Position numbers and translations under genes: made by a program | Source: Peptococcaceae bacterium BRH_c23 | Lineage (GTDB): Bacteria > Bacillota_B > Desulfitobacteriia > Desulfitobacteriales > Desulfitobacteriaceae | DNA length: 13,782 nt | Assembly (NCBI GenBank): GCA_000961805.1 | Contig: LADV01000254.1 | Coordinates: 1 to 13,782, forward strand | Direction of reading: 5' to 3' | Notes under the pieces: generated by a model | Told to the model about the DNA's origin: nothing | Seen by the model: only the letters and a program-made list of their open reading frames with translations | Database searches by the model: none | Shown: piece by piece, positions 1-7,708 of the stretch | Position numbering within the stretch: the first letter of the stretch is position 1 | Layout: each line of letters opens with the position of its first letter

Positions 1-680
1 GGTGCGGATCCTTTAATGGCCTCCCTATTAGGGTCCTCAGCCCAGACATAGATATGACCGTACTCGGGAACCTTGCTGGCTAGTTCAGTAAACGCAGAGA
101 TAACATCTTCAAGATCCTTAAAATAATCCGGATGATCAAATTCTAGGTTAGTGATAATGAGGTGTTCGGGAGAGTAATTAAGAAAATGGCGCCGATATTC
201 ACAAGACTCCGCTAAAAAAAAGTCGCCTTTTCCGCAATGCGCATTCCCGCCAATACTCGGCACATCACTTCCGACAACGATGGTTGGATCCAATCCGGTT
301 TGGAGCATAACGAGCCCTATCATAGCAGTGGTTGTGGTTTTACCGTGGGTTCCAGTGACAGAAATACCACGCTTTTTGGCGAGTAAGCGCCCGAGATATT
401 GCGGATAGGTCAAGATCGGGATATTTAACTCTAGGGCCCGAGCAATTTCTGGGTGCTGATTTGTATAGGCTGCAGAGATGACCACTAAGTCTGCCTTTTC
501 AACGTTTTCAGGAGAAAAACCCAAAACGGGAATATGAGCGCGTTCTAGGACAAGGTCGGTATAAAAACTTTCTTCTACGTCAGACCCCGTTATTGTGGCA
601 TCTTCAAGCTGGACACTGATTTGAGCGAGAGCGCTCATCCCGGTCCCTTTGATACCTACAAAATGAATATGTAATGCCAA
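1..680 (-). CDS. murC: MurC-type Mur ligase (UDP-N-acetylmuramate--L-alanine ligase), 3' end outside window
   Basis: This is the first 226 codons of a Mur ligase, which in this family adds L-Ala to UDP-MurNAc in the cytoplasm using ATP. I translated it by hand. The N-terminal Rossmann-like UDP-binding motif GIKGTGMSALA is at residues 9-19, the P-loop GTHGKTTTT at 110-118, and the central-domain segment ITNLEFDHPDY at 176-186. GIKGTGMS suits MurC better than MurD, E or F. The usual EADESD-type stretch reads ESCEYRRHFL (159-168), a variant I associate with clostridial MurC proteins. The start is TTG with AAAGGGA about nine bases upstream; a nearby ATG at 685 is in another frame and stops after nine codons. 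It follows the hydrogenase operon after a 90-base gap. An Mpl-like ligase is less likely. Confidence 0.78.
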   Translation of the reverse strand, partial: MALHIHFVGIKGTGMSALAQISVQLEDATITGSDVEESFYTDLVLERAHIPVLGFSPENVEKADLVVISAAYTNQHPEIARALELNIPILTYPQYLGRLLAKKRGISVTGTHGKTTTTAMIGLVMLQTGLDPTIVVGSDVPSIGGNAHCGKGDFFLAESCEYRRHFLNYSPEHLIITNLEFDHPDYFKDLEDVISAFTELASKVPEYGHIYVWAEDPNREAIKGSA

Positions 681-717
681 AGCATATCGTCCCTTTCATG
701 TATAAACTCTACCTTTC

Positions 718-723
718 ATTATA
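718..723 (-). promoter_or_regulatory. Possible -10 box for the Mur ligase gene
   Basis: On the minus strand the sequence GGGTATAATG places a perfect TATAAT 38 bases before the TTG start. No good -35 box is found at 16-18 bases (the nearest is ATACTT). The ligase may therefore have its own weak promoter rather than depend on read-through from the hydrogenase operon. I saw no terminator in the 681-770 gap. Confidence 0.35.
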
Positions 724-770
724 CCCAAACTTGAGCTGAAAAGTATCATTTTATTCTAGGAAAATTTTGA

Positions 771-1466
771 CTAACTGTTATTGGGCGGTTTTCGTTCATA
801 ACCAGTGACCATCGCCTGAAGACGGCTGAGATCTTCCGTTAAACTAAGATAAATATGAACAGGGATCGTAGCTAGAAAATAAATCGTAATAACAAACTTA
901 ATCCAGCGAAGGATTTGGAAACCTCCTACCATATGCCAAACCCAAATCAGATGCTTTCCTTGCCAATAGGAGGCTAAACCAAGGAGACTAGCAACCAAAA
1001 AAAGCAGGAGCCACGAGAAATAGATTAACAATTGCCCGCTATTATACTTTCTATGGGGCGGGGGATCAGAACGAAGGAAGAAATAATAGGCCATCAGCTT
1101 AGGAAAACGCTTGATGTCGTGAGTCTTTGGAATCAATGAATTATCTCGGCGGATCAGGGCATCTGCAATTCTTAGCGCAAGAAATCCCAGGGCAAACCAA
1201 GAAAAGGCTAGGTGCGCTATTAACACTTTACCATAGTTAATATTTAAAAAATTCGCCGGTTTATGTAATTCAAGGCCAGATAGGAGAATTACAGTCAGAC
1301 TGACCGTGAACCCCCAGTGAAAGATTCTTACCCATATCGGCTGAGAAAGTACCATCTCACCCTTGATAGAGGCTCGTTTGAGCTGTTTCAGGACGGGCTT
1401 TCTCATCTTAGATGGTTGCTTCATAGATAATGTTACCTTACTCTCATTAAGTATACGATTATTCAT
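771..1466 (-). CDS. hyaC: [NiFe] hydrogenase b-type cytochrome subunit
   Basis: A 231-residue membrane protein of the HyaC/HydC cytochrome b561-like family. It anchors the hydrogenase and transfers electrons from the small subunit to the quinone pool. The signature PIWVRIFHW is at 43-51, and four hydrophobic segments are visible (about 48-66, 79-101, 145-167, 180-208). Candidate heme-ligating histidines are H50 or H68 in helix 1, H85 in helix 2 and H204 in helix 4 (IPVHIYLSL). It is the third gene of the operon, 36 bases after the large subunit. The first ATG gives an unusually long basic leader of about 42 residues before the signature and has only a poor ribosome site, so a later Met (residue 15, 21 or 38) may be the true start; AAGGGTG lies just before Met38. 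Confidence 0.88.
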   Translation of the reverse strand: MNNRILNESKVTLSMKQPSKMRKPVLKQLKRASIKGEMVLSQPIWVRIFHWGFTVSLTVILLSGLELHKPANFLNINYGKVLIAHLAFSWFALGFLALRIADALIRRDNSLIPKTHDIKRFPKLMAYYFFLRSDPPPHRKYNSGQLLIYFSWLLLFLVASLLGLASYWQGKHLIWVWHMVGGFQILRWIKFVITIYFLATIPVHIYLSLTEDLSRLQAMVTGYERKPPNNS

Positions 1467-1502
1467 GACGATTTAAGGGGGTGATCCCCATATTTATTTC
1501 AG

Positions 1503-2906
1503 TCAGACTTGGATTTTAAGAGCATATAAATTCTCACCGTCAATGATATGGACACTACAAGAAAAGCAGGGATCAAAGGAGCGAATGATTCGACCCGCTT
1601 CCTTAAGGTCCTCCGATTGGATTTTTAAACCAAGTAAGGATGACTCCCCAACACTACGGGTTCCAGCTTCATCCCTTGAACCAAAGTTCAGGGCAGACGG
1701 GGTAACGATTTGATAATGTTTGACACGCCCATTTTTCACAGATATCCAATGTCCTAAGGCACCGCGCATGGCTTCATGGAGTCCGATACCTACCCCGGAA
1801 TCCTGTCCTATTTTTGTATCAAGTGTTGCTGCCCCAGGTTCGAGACGATTGAGCCATTCTAGAGCAGTTTTGGTAATCTTTTTGAGTTCAAGTGCGCGTA
1901 CCCATGTCCGGGCAAGGGCACCATAACCGATGACGGGTTCTTTGTTGATAATAGCCCGTGCCAAAGGGCCTACTTCAACAGGTTGACCGCGGTAACGAGG
2001 AGATTTAACCCAAGAGTAACCTTTGACCTGGCTGCGGTCGGGGACAGTATCTTCTTCCATAGGGTGTAGAGGACCGTGGGGTTTGTACCAAGCATTTGTT
2101 ACGTCTTCGGTCACCTTTTTTTCATCAAAACTTTCCCGTTCTCCTTGCAGAGATACTCCTTCGGAAAAAAGAGTGCTTCCTTCAGGATTTGGAAACCCCC
2201 CCATTGACAAGTAATTCCCGATCCCTTTACCAAGGTTGATGTACTCAGGGTAACGCTCCATGATCAGTTTAACATCGGGAAGTAAGACGTTGTCAATAAA
2301 GCTCATGACCTCCATTAAATACCCACGGTAACGATTTACCTTATCGGCATCAACTTCCATACTAGCACCACCGGGAACAAGTCCATGACCATGAGGGGCC
2401 TTGCCTCCGAAGACTGCGAAGGCAGCATGGGCAACACGAGATACTTCTAAGGCTTTAAAATAGTGTTCGGTTATTCTTACATTTTCCTGACTGGATAAAC
2501 GGAGGTCGGATTCGGAATGAGGAATAAACGGAGCAATATCCGGGCCTCGGAAGTAATCGGGTAGAGTATAGAGGTAAATATGACGAATATGATTCTGAAT
2601 AAAATCACTGACCAAGATCAGATTGCGAACTAACAGTCCATTGGGAGGAATTTGCATCCCTAAAGCCTGCTCAACAGCCAGTGCTGCTGTAATAGCATGT
2701 GCGGAGGAACAAATACCGCAAATGCGTTGGGTGTAATAAGGCATATCCATGGCCGAGCGACCTATTAAAATTTGCTCGAATCCTCGATAGAGAGTATCAG
2801 AAATAAAGGCGTCTTTGATTTCCCCGTCTTCGAGCCAAGCCTCCAATAACATGGGATTGTGAATGCGTGAAACAGGAAAGATTGTTTTCTTCTCCAGAAT
2901 GTTCAC
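1503..2906 (-). CDS. hyaB: [NiFe] hydrogenase large (catalytic) subunit
   Basis: Catalytic subunit holding the Ni-Fe(CN)2CO site for reversible H2 oxidation. The N-terminal CxxC motif is RICGICSSAH (61-70, Ni ligands C63 and C66). The C-terminal motif is DPCFSCSVH (445-453, ligands C447 and C450), followed by 14 residues (IIDGENLYALKIQV) that a maturation endopeptidase should remove after H453. GPLARAIIN and the active-site Arg (R381 in EAMRGALGH) are present. At 467 residues it is shorter than most group 1 large subunits. Two substitutions stand out: the RIEGH motif reads RIHNP (H16 where Glu is usual), and the Pro before the canopy Arg is Met. The start is GTG, seven bases after the small-subunit stop, with its Shine-Dalgarno abutting the codon, which suggests translational coupling. 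No maturation protease gene is in view. Confidence 0.93.
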   Translation of the reverse strand: MNILEKKTIFPVSRIHNPMLLEAWLEDGEIKDAFISDTLYRGFEQILIGRSAMDMPYYTQRICGICSSAHAITAALAVEQALGMQIPPNGLLVRNLILVSDFIQNHIRHIYLYTLPDYFRGPDIAPFIPHSESDLRLSSQENVRITEHYFKALEVSRVAHAAFAVFGGKAPHGHGLVPGGASMEVDADKVNRYRGYLMEVMSFIDNVLLPDVKLIMERYPEYINLGKGIGNYLSMGGFPNPEGSTLFSEGVSLQGERESFDEKKVTEDVTNAWYKPHGPLHPMEEDTVPDRSQVKGYSWVKSPRYRGQPVEVGPLARAIINKEPVIGYGALARTWVRALELKKITKTALEWLNRLEPGAATLDTKIGQDSGVGIGLHEAMRGALGHWISVKNGRVKHYQIVTPSALNFGSRDEAGTRSVGESSLLGLKIQSEDLKEAGRIIRSFDPCFSCSVHIIDGENLYALKIQV

Positions 2907-2913
2907 TCCTAAA

Positions 2914-4032
2914 TTAAGTTTTCTTGAGCCAATACCGATGAAAGGACTTGACCTTTTTAACAGAAGGTCGATTCGGAGCCTTGACGGTGGATTTTAGTAA
3001 ATTCTTTTGGAGCCGACCATTATAAAGAGAGGAGGCAACATGCCCTACTAGAGCAACTGAGGTTAATCCTAAAACTCCAAGTCCGACCGCATCAGTGGCA
3101 ACCTTTGTCCCGCCAGGGAAGGGGATATCGGGTAGGTGAGCGGTAAACGGCGACATCAAGTCAGGGTAACCGGGCTCAGTACATCCGATGCAGGGCGTGT
3201 TGCAGCCAATGGGCCAATTGATACGGTCGTTCCAACGGCGAATCGGGCAGTCGGCATAGGTGACAGGTCCTTTACAGCCGACTCGAAATAGACATTCCTT
3301 TTGTCCGATTTCTGTAGCGAAAATCCCCTGATCATAGTCGCGCCTTCGAGGGCAACGGTTATGCACGGTTTCTCCATAAAAAAGTTTGGGTCTTCCGAAT
3401 TTTTCAAGTTCAGGTTCACCGTATAAGGCTAAGTGGAGTAGGGTCCCCATAATCCAATCCGGATGGGCAGGGCATCCGGAAACGTTAATAACCCTTCGTT
3501 CGGGAAGAATGTTCTGTACTCCAGTCGCTTGACTTGGATTAGGATAACCGGCAACTGGGCCTCCGTAAGTGGCGCAGCTGCCAATAGCCACTACGTATTT
3601 GGCCTTGAGACCAAGGCAACGAACCAGTTCTAGCCCAGTAATTAGCCTGCCATTATCGTAGGCCACATGGTTATAGTGACCGTTGTCACGCTGGATCATG
3701 GAACCTTGGACGATCAAAATATATTCATGGGGCATTTTCTCGTAAGTTTCTTGAAGGACTTGGTAGGTCACTTCTCCGTGAGCCTGCATCATACTCCAAT
3801 CATAGCGCCAATCGACAATGTTGCTGAGGATATCTGAAAACGTTGGCGTCCATATATTATCAAGGGAGATACTATCTCCAGTACAAGTGCCTGTCTCAAT
3901 CATCACCACAGGAAGTTTATTAACCTCACCCGCGCCGACTGCTTGGGCTAGGGGTGGGGCAAGGAGCTCAAAAAAGTTACCCATAATGGCTCCCTGGATG
4001 GCTAATTTTAAAAAGTCCCGTCGACTTAGCAT
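2914..4032 (-). CDS. hyaA: [NiFe] hydrogenase small subunit, Tat-exported, membrane-anchored
   Basis: A 372-residue electron-transfer subunit with three Fe-S clusters. The Tat signal SRRDFLK (3-9) starts a hydrophobic leader ending near AQA (29-33). Proximal-cluster candidates are C50, C153 (GSCATYGG) and C187 (SGCPAHP), with D53 in the place of the fourth Cys (CTGD). The distal cluster has H224, C227, C247 and C253 (GCKGP). The medial cluster has C262, C281 and C284, and the nearby NWP proline that goes with a 3Fe-4S form is kept. C277 is an extra Cys. The C-terminal hydrophobic helix (about 311-334) is the usual membrane anchor. The supernumerary Cys pair of O2-tolerant group 1d enzymes is absent. 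I chose the ATG at 4032, with AAGGGGGG six bases upstream and the Tat motif at once after; the frame stays open to 4236 but that part is antisense to a tRNA. It is the first gene of its operon; I see no confident promoter in 4033-4160. Confidence 0.93.
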   Translation of the reverse strand: MLSRRDFLKLAIQGAIMGNFFELLAPPLAQAVGAGEVNKLPVVMIETGTCTGDSISLDNIWTPTFSDILSNIVDWRYDWSMMQAHGEVTYQVLQETYEKMPHEYILIVQGSMIQRDNGHYNHVAYDNGRLITGLELVRCLGLKAKYVVAIGSCATYGGPVAGYPNPSQATGVQNILPERRVINVSGCPAHPDWIMGTLLHLALYGEPELEKFGRPKLFYGETVHNRCPRRRDYDQGIFATEIGQKECLFRVGCKGPVTYADCPIRRWNDRINWPIGCNTPCIGCTEPGYPDLMSPFTAHLPDIPFPGGTKVATDAVGLGVLGLTSVALVGHVASSLYNGRLQKNLLKSTVKAPNRPSVKKVKSFHRYWLKKT

Positions 4033-4113
4033 GCAATCCCCCCTTGAGAGGGTATTATTTCCAGAAACACACAGATAAACCCTAAAATCAATTACTTTTG
4101 CAAAAAATAATAT

Positions 4114-4142
4114 TTGACGAAATTGCAAAAATGGAGTAAGAT
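4114..4142 (+). promoter_or_regulatory. Promoter of the tRNA-Thr gene
   Basis: A -35 box TTGACG (4114-4119) and a -10 box TAAGAT (4137-4142) are separated by exactly 17 bases, about 18 bases before the mature tRNA 5' end. This suits a sigma-A promoter for a tRNA gene. It lies in the divergent gap shared with the hydrogenase operon. Confidence 0.75.
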
Positions 4143-4160
4143 TACTATCGTCCATGAAAT

Positions 4161-4235
4161 GCCGATGTGGCTCAGAGGTAGAGCAGCTCACTCGTAATGA
4201 GCAGGTCGTCGGTTCGATTCCGACCATCGGCTCCA
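4161..4235 (+). tRNA. tRNA-Thr (anticodon CGU)
   Basis: A complete 75-nt cloverleaf. The acceptor stem is GCCGATG paired with CATCGGC, the D arm GCTC/GAGC, the anticodon stem GCTCA/TGAGC with loop CTCGTAA (anticodon CGT), and the T arm GTCGG-TTCGATT-CCGAC. The discriminator is U and CCA is encoded. A sigma-A-like promoter precedes it and a strong terminator follows. Its 3' end is repeated 5.8 kb downstream. Confidence 0.97.
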
Positions 4236-4238
4236 TAG
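4203..4238 (+). repeat. Direct repeat 1: 3' end of tRNA-Thr (att-like)
   Basis: The variable loop, T arm, 3' acceptor strand and CCA of tRNA-Thr, plus three bases, recur at 9972-10007 in the same orientation. The copies match at 35 of 36 positions; the one difference is C4231 versus A10000, which is tRNA position 72. Repeats of a tRNA 3' end are typical of tyrosine-recombinase attachment sites. Confidence 0.85.
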
Positions 4239-4248
4239 GGAAACGAGA

Positions 4249-4273
4249 CCCCGCAAGCGATTGCGGGGTTTTT
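4249..4273 (+). terminator. Rho-independent terminator of tRNA-Thr
   Basis: CCCCGCAA (4249-4256), loop GCGA, TTGCGGGG (4261-4268), then TTTTT. The eight-base-pair GC-rich stem with a T tract lies 13 bases after the tRNA CCA end. Confidence 0.92.
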
Positions 4274-4362
4274 GCGTTTTGTAACTATTTTGTTTTTGCC
4301 CGTAACGTTGCAACAGCGTTGTGGATATAGACTAATGAGAAGATCAAAAATTGTCAAAATAT

Positions 4363-4392
4363 TTGTTAGATTATGTATTATTATATTATACT
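4363..4392 (+). promoter_or_regulatory. Possible promoter before the 24-codon ORF
   Basis: TTGTTA (4363-4368) and TATACT (4387-4392) are spaced by 18 bases in a very AT-rich context. Chance matches are common in such sequence, so the call is weak. Confidence 0.35.
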
Positions 4393-4426
4393 ACGTTTCT
4401 GCGTGTATTTTGGGAGGATGAATTAG

Positions 4427-4501
4427 ATGGATGAGATTCAAGTTGTTAGTTTTTACGCTAAGAGAAAATATTGTAATCATCTACTAACTACCCCTAACTA
4501 G
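4427..4501 (+). CDS. Small ORF of 24 codons, unknown
   Basis: It reads MDEIQVVSFYAKRKYCNHLL then TTPN and a TAG stop. A good ribosome site, GGGAGG, ends ten bases before the ATG, and a promoter-like pair lies 34 bases upstream. I recognise no family. It could be a short peptide gene or the 5' stub of a gene lost by deletion; nothing after the stop in this or other frames continues it recognisably. The good ribosome site is the only reason to list it. Confidence 0.3.
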   Translation: MDEIQVVSFYAKRKYCNHLLTTPN

Positions 4502-4763
4502 ATGAGACGCTCAATACTGTGAAATGATCATAATATCGGTGACTTATAAGATTTTAGTTTGTTTATAAATTAGACACTAATTATTTAACTTACTTATTCA
4601 TACTATTAACTTTATGTTATCTTAATAGCTTTAGCTTATGTTTGATACTTTTTTGCACAAAGTAATTGCTTTAACTTTTTACAGGGAAATTCTTAGTGTA
4701 AATTCTGTTATAGAATAACTTAGTACAATTATTGTGCTGTAAATATTGAAAGGGGAATTTTGA

Positions 4764-6580
4764 ATGTCAGTAAAAGATTTGAAGTTAAGGAACAAAATAC
4801 TATTTTCAACAGGTTTTGTCGTCTTAGTGTCATTTATTTGCGTTATTTTACTAGTATCAACGAGATCAGTTGAAATGGCTAAGACCGCAGCATACGAGAC
4901 AGTAGCGCATGCAGCAAATGAATATGCAAATCAAGTTACGAATGAATTAAATGTTCCTATGAACTCGGTTAGAACTTTAGGTTCAACGTTTAAAGGACTT
5001 AAGGAAGCTAACAACACTGATCGAGCAACGATGAATTCATGATTGTGAACGTCTTAAAAGATAACCCTCTTTTTCTAGCGACCTGGACCTTATGGGAGCC
5101 AAATTTACTCGATGGAAAAGACGCCGATTATGTAAATCAACCAGGATATGATGCAACGGGTCGATTTATCCCTTATTGGAATAGGGGGGCAGGAGATATC
5201 AAATTAGAGCCTCTTACTGACTATGAAACACCTGGAGCAGGGGACTATTACTTAATTCCTAAAAGAACTCAGAAAGAAACTATTATCGAACCATACCAGT
5301 ACAAAGTGAATGGTGAAGAAGTTCTCGTTACTAGCTTAGTAAAACCTATATTGATCGACGGTAACAATGAAATACTAGGAGTAGCAGGGGTTGAAATCGC
5401 TTTAGAAACAATTCAAAATATGATTTTGGATATAAAGCCATTCAAAACAGGGTATGCAAGTCTTGTGTCTAATGATGGAAAGTATGTTTCAAACCTAGAT
5501 GTGGAAAAAGTAGGCAAGGACGTAGATGATCAAGAGGCTAAAGCAGCTATCAAAACTGCTGAAAGTTATACCATATCAAATAGTGAGTATTACAGATTGT
5601 ACGTGCCTGTGGCCATTGGTCAAACGACGACACCATGGTCGTTGGCAGTCACCGTTCCAATGACAACGATTTTAGAGCAAGCAAACTCCATTCGGAATTT
5701 CTCAATCATTGTTGCTTTGATTGCAATATTTGCGATTGGTTTAGTCATTTTCATTGTTTCTGGAAGCATAACTAAGTCTATTGTACATACAAGTGAAGTT
5801 TTAAAGGACATCTCACAAGGGGATGGTGACCTAACAAAACGCTTGAACATTGTATCTAACGATGAAGTAGGAAAACTTTCTCAGCATTTCAATCGGTTTA
5901 TAGGTGATATTCATAGCATTGTTGCGGAAGTTAACGATACGGCCAGTACTCTGGGTGCCACGAGCGAAGAATTATCAGCTGCAGCTCAAGAAGCGACTGC
6001 AGCAAGTGATCAAGTCGCTGGTATACTTGGGCAACTTGCTTCGGGAGCATCCGAGCAGGCAATCTCAGTAGGAAAGACAGGCGAAATGATAAGCAAATGT
6101 CTACCAACGCTCAACAAGTCGCCGTTAATGCGGAGAATGTTAGTCATAGTAGTGGTAAGGCAGCCCAAGCCGCAGAGTTAGGTGCTCTTCAAGCAGAAAA
6201 TGCCGTGCAGAAGATTGAGAAGATCCGTGAGGTTACAGACCAAACAGCTGAAGTTATTTCTAAGTTAGGAGAACAATCTAACCAGATCGGGCAAATTTAT
6301 TGATGTCATTACTGGTATCGCGTCTCAAACTAACCTACTGTCCGTAAATGCTGCGATAGAAGCTGCACGGGCTGGAGATCAAGGCAGAGGTTTCGCTGTA
6401 GTCGCTGAAGAAGTGCGTAAGCTGGCTGAACAGTCTTCAATGTCTGCTTCTCAGATTTCCACCCTGATCAGCAATATTCAGCACGAAACCGAACGTGCAG
6501 TTGGATTGATGGAAACAGGGAAAGTTTCAAATCTAAACCCTAAATCTAAAGTGCCGATAACTTCAGGTTCACCAGGATAA
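4764..6580 (+). pseudogene. Methyl-accepting chemotaxis protein (dCache-HAMP-MCP signal), broken
   Basis: A transmembrane chemoreceptor in pieces. Order: cytoplasmic start, TM1 (about residues 11-32), a periplasmic dCache sensor region including RFIPYWNRG, TM2 (near 5698-5760), HAMP (near DGDLTKRL), then the signalling helices with the hairpin tip [18 protein letters not shown]. The reading frame is broken three times: one base lost near 5039 (TCA to ATG), one base lost near 6096 (A run before ATGTCTACC), and one base gained near 6295 (ATTTATTGAT). The last segment follows MCP consensus to METG at 6520, then changes to about 20 unrelated codons ending at TAA 6578, so roughly 100 C-terminal residues, including the second methylation helix, are missing. 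The start has GAAAGGGG as ribosome site. Some frameshifts could be sequencing errors, but the lost 3' end argues for real decay. Confidence 0.88.
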
Positions 6581-6622
6581 GAAACCCCTCGTTCACATAA
6601 TCGAATGAGGGGTTCCTTATCC
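6575..6622. terminator. Long hairpin at the end of the chemoreceptor remnant
   Basis: Twenty-base arms at 6575-6594 and 6603-6622 pair with one mismatch and one G-U around an eight-base loop; the core is ACCCCTC/GAGGGGT. The TAA stop of the pseudogene lies inside the left arm. There is no clean T tract, so it may work as a bidirectional terminator or simply be a repeat-derived hairpin. Confidence 0.6.
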
Positions 6623-6727
6623 TATTCTAATTGATGTGATAACGAGGTCAATTGTAGTATTCATTCACAGCTACCCTCGTCAATGATGAAAAGGAAGCTA
6701 AATTGTGCTCACTCTATCTAACTTAAA

Positions 6728-6755
6728 CCGCTTGAATTAATGTCAAGCGGACTTT
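6728..6755 (+). terminator. Hairpin with short T run, terminator-like
   Basis: CCGCTTGA (6728-6735) pairs perfectly with TCAAGCGG (6743-6750) across a seven-base loop, followed by ACTTTTAG. The T run is short. No gene ends close before it, so it may be left from sequence that has been deleted. Confidence 0.5.
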
Positions 6756-6826
6756 TAGCGAGCAACAGAAAATTTGGTTGAAAATTCTGAAAATAGAGGA
6801 ATCCAAAGTGTAAACGTAGAATAGGA

Positions 6827-6855
6827 TTGAAAAGGGAATGGTAAGGTGTTATATA
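6827..6855 (+). promoter_or_regulatory. Promoter of the 258-codon orphan gene
   Basis: TTGAAA (6827-6832) and TATATA (6850-6855) with a 17-base spacer, about 75 bases before the GTG start. Both boxes are close to the sigma-A consensus. Confidence 0.6.
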
Positions 6856-6874
6856 CAAGTGTTAATAATAACAC
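6846..6874. promoter_or_regulatory. Possible operator: inverted repeat over the -10 box
   Basis: GTGTTAT (6846-6852) and ATAACAC (6868-6874) are perfect seven-base inverted arms with a 15-base spacer, placed across the -10 box and presumed transcription start of the orphan gene. This is where a repressor would bind. No regulator gene is adjacent, and AT-rich sequence gives such repeats by chance. Confidence 0.4.
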
Positions 6875-6931
6875 ATGAATTATTTAATTATTGGCATTTT
6901 ATAGAATCGAAGTAAGAGGAGTGATTTAATT

Positions 6932-7708
6932 GTGATAAATAATGATGTTGTTTACAAAATATTTACTAGAGCACAAACAGTCTTTTTAAATCCCACATCT
7001 TTATATGGTTATGATGATATTGTTTACGGTATATATATAAATGATAGAGACGGAGAAATTGCGAGGGATAAAAGAGGAAGAAAAAAGAAAATGTGTGCTG
7101 TTGATTCAAATACACTAAGGGCATTCGAGCGAATAGATAAAAAATCAAAATTTGGGCCTAAATATTTATTATATGAATATTTAAGAATACATAAAGATTA
7201 TATCTTAAGTAACTTAAAAAAAATCCATTCTCAACAAGAACTAGATAGTCTAGAAATTTGTATTACTAATGAACTGAAGACCTATTTAGCAAGGAATGTT
7301 CTTAAAGACAGATTCATGTCATTTAATAGATTAAGAAAACCTGTTGATTTACTGATTGAGCATTTGGTTTGTATGTCACTTGAACTTGATGAGCATAGAA
7401 ATAGATTATTAAACTATTTGTTTATTCCGTTAGATTCACAGATTTTTGCGAGTAAATTGTTTGCAAAAAATCAACTTGATAGTGTAGGGGTATCTCCGAA
7501 TTCTACGTTTGGCGATTTAACCTGCAATAGAGCATATTATTATTTGCAAAAAATAATTACTGAACAGGCAAAAGAGATTTCTAGTATTCATAAAATCAAT
7601 TTTCATGCAATTTATTTCGATTTATTATGGGGAATCAGATATAGAAAATGGGGAGGAACTCTATTTGAAACTAATATATATGATTCAGAATTAGTAGCGT
7701 TGCATTAA
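6932..7708 (+). CDS. Hypothetical protein, 258 residues, unrecognised
   Basis: The start is GTG with AAGAGGAG about eight bases upstream. I do not recognise the protein. It appears soluble: no signal peptide and no membrane segment. A basic patch DKRGRKKK lies at about 47-54. The middle and C-terminal parts look alpha-helical and rich in Lys, Leu and Ile, with three Trp or aromatic-rich spots near the end (FDLLWGIRYRKWGG, about 231-244). It has few Cys or His residues in metal-binding arrangement and no nucleotide-binding loop that I can see. The gene is distinctly more AT-rich than the hydrogenase and hydrolase genes, stands alone with its own promoter and possible operator, and lies in the tRNA-bounded segment, so horizontal acquisition is likely. 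The open frame, codon structure and ribosome site support a real gene. Confidence 0.72.
   Translation: MINNDVVYKIFTRAQTVFLNPTSLYGYDDIVYGIYINDRDGEIARDKRGRKKKMCAVDSNTLRAFERIDKKSKFGPKYLLYEYLRIHKDYILSNLKKIHSQQELDSLEICITNELKTYLARNVLKDRFMSFNRLRKPVDLLIEHLVCMSLELDEHRNRLLNYLFIPLDSQIFASKLFAKNQLDSVGVSPNSTFGDLTCNRAYYYLQKIITEQAKEISSIHKINFHAIYFDLLWGIRYRKWGGTLFETNIYDSELVALH

Larger units (their letters stand above)
4274..4763. other. AT-rich gap without a recognisable gene
   Basis: About 490 bases lie between the tRNA terminator and the chemoreceptor pseudogene. The only coding candidate is a 24-codon ORF at 4427-4501 with a plausible promoter at 4363-4392. The rest (4502-4763) is AT-rich with stop codons in all frames; I see no RNA gene and no convincing promoter for the chemoreceptor. 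Confidence 0.6.
6581..6931. other. Non-coding gap with hairpins and the promoter of the next gene
   Basis: About 350 bases without a credible ORF. It contains the right arm of the 6575-6622 hairpin, a second hairpin at 6728-6750, a promoter at 6827-6855 and an inverted repeat at 6846-6874. I recognise nothing else in it. Confidence 0.55.

Noticed and set aside
1720..2214. Plus-strand ORFs opposite the large hydrogenase subunit
   Set aside because: Shadows of a clearly conserved minus-strand gene, without start signals.
4033..4236. N-terminal extension of the hydrogenase small subunit by 68 codons
   Set aside because: It reads antisense through tRNA-Thr, giving the artefact MVGIEPTT, and places the Tat signal internally. 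The ATG at 4032 has a good ribosome site.
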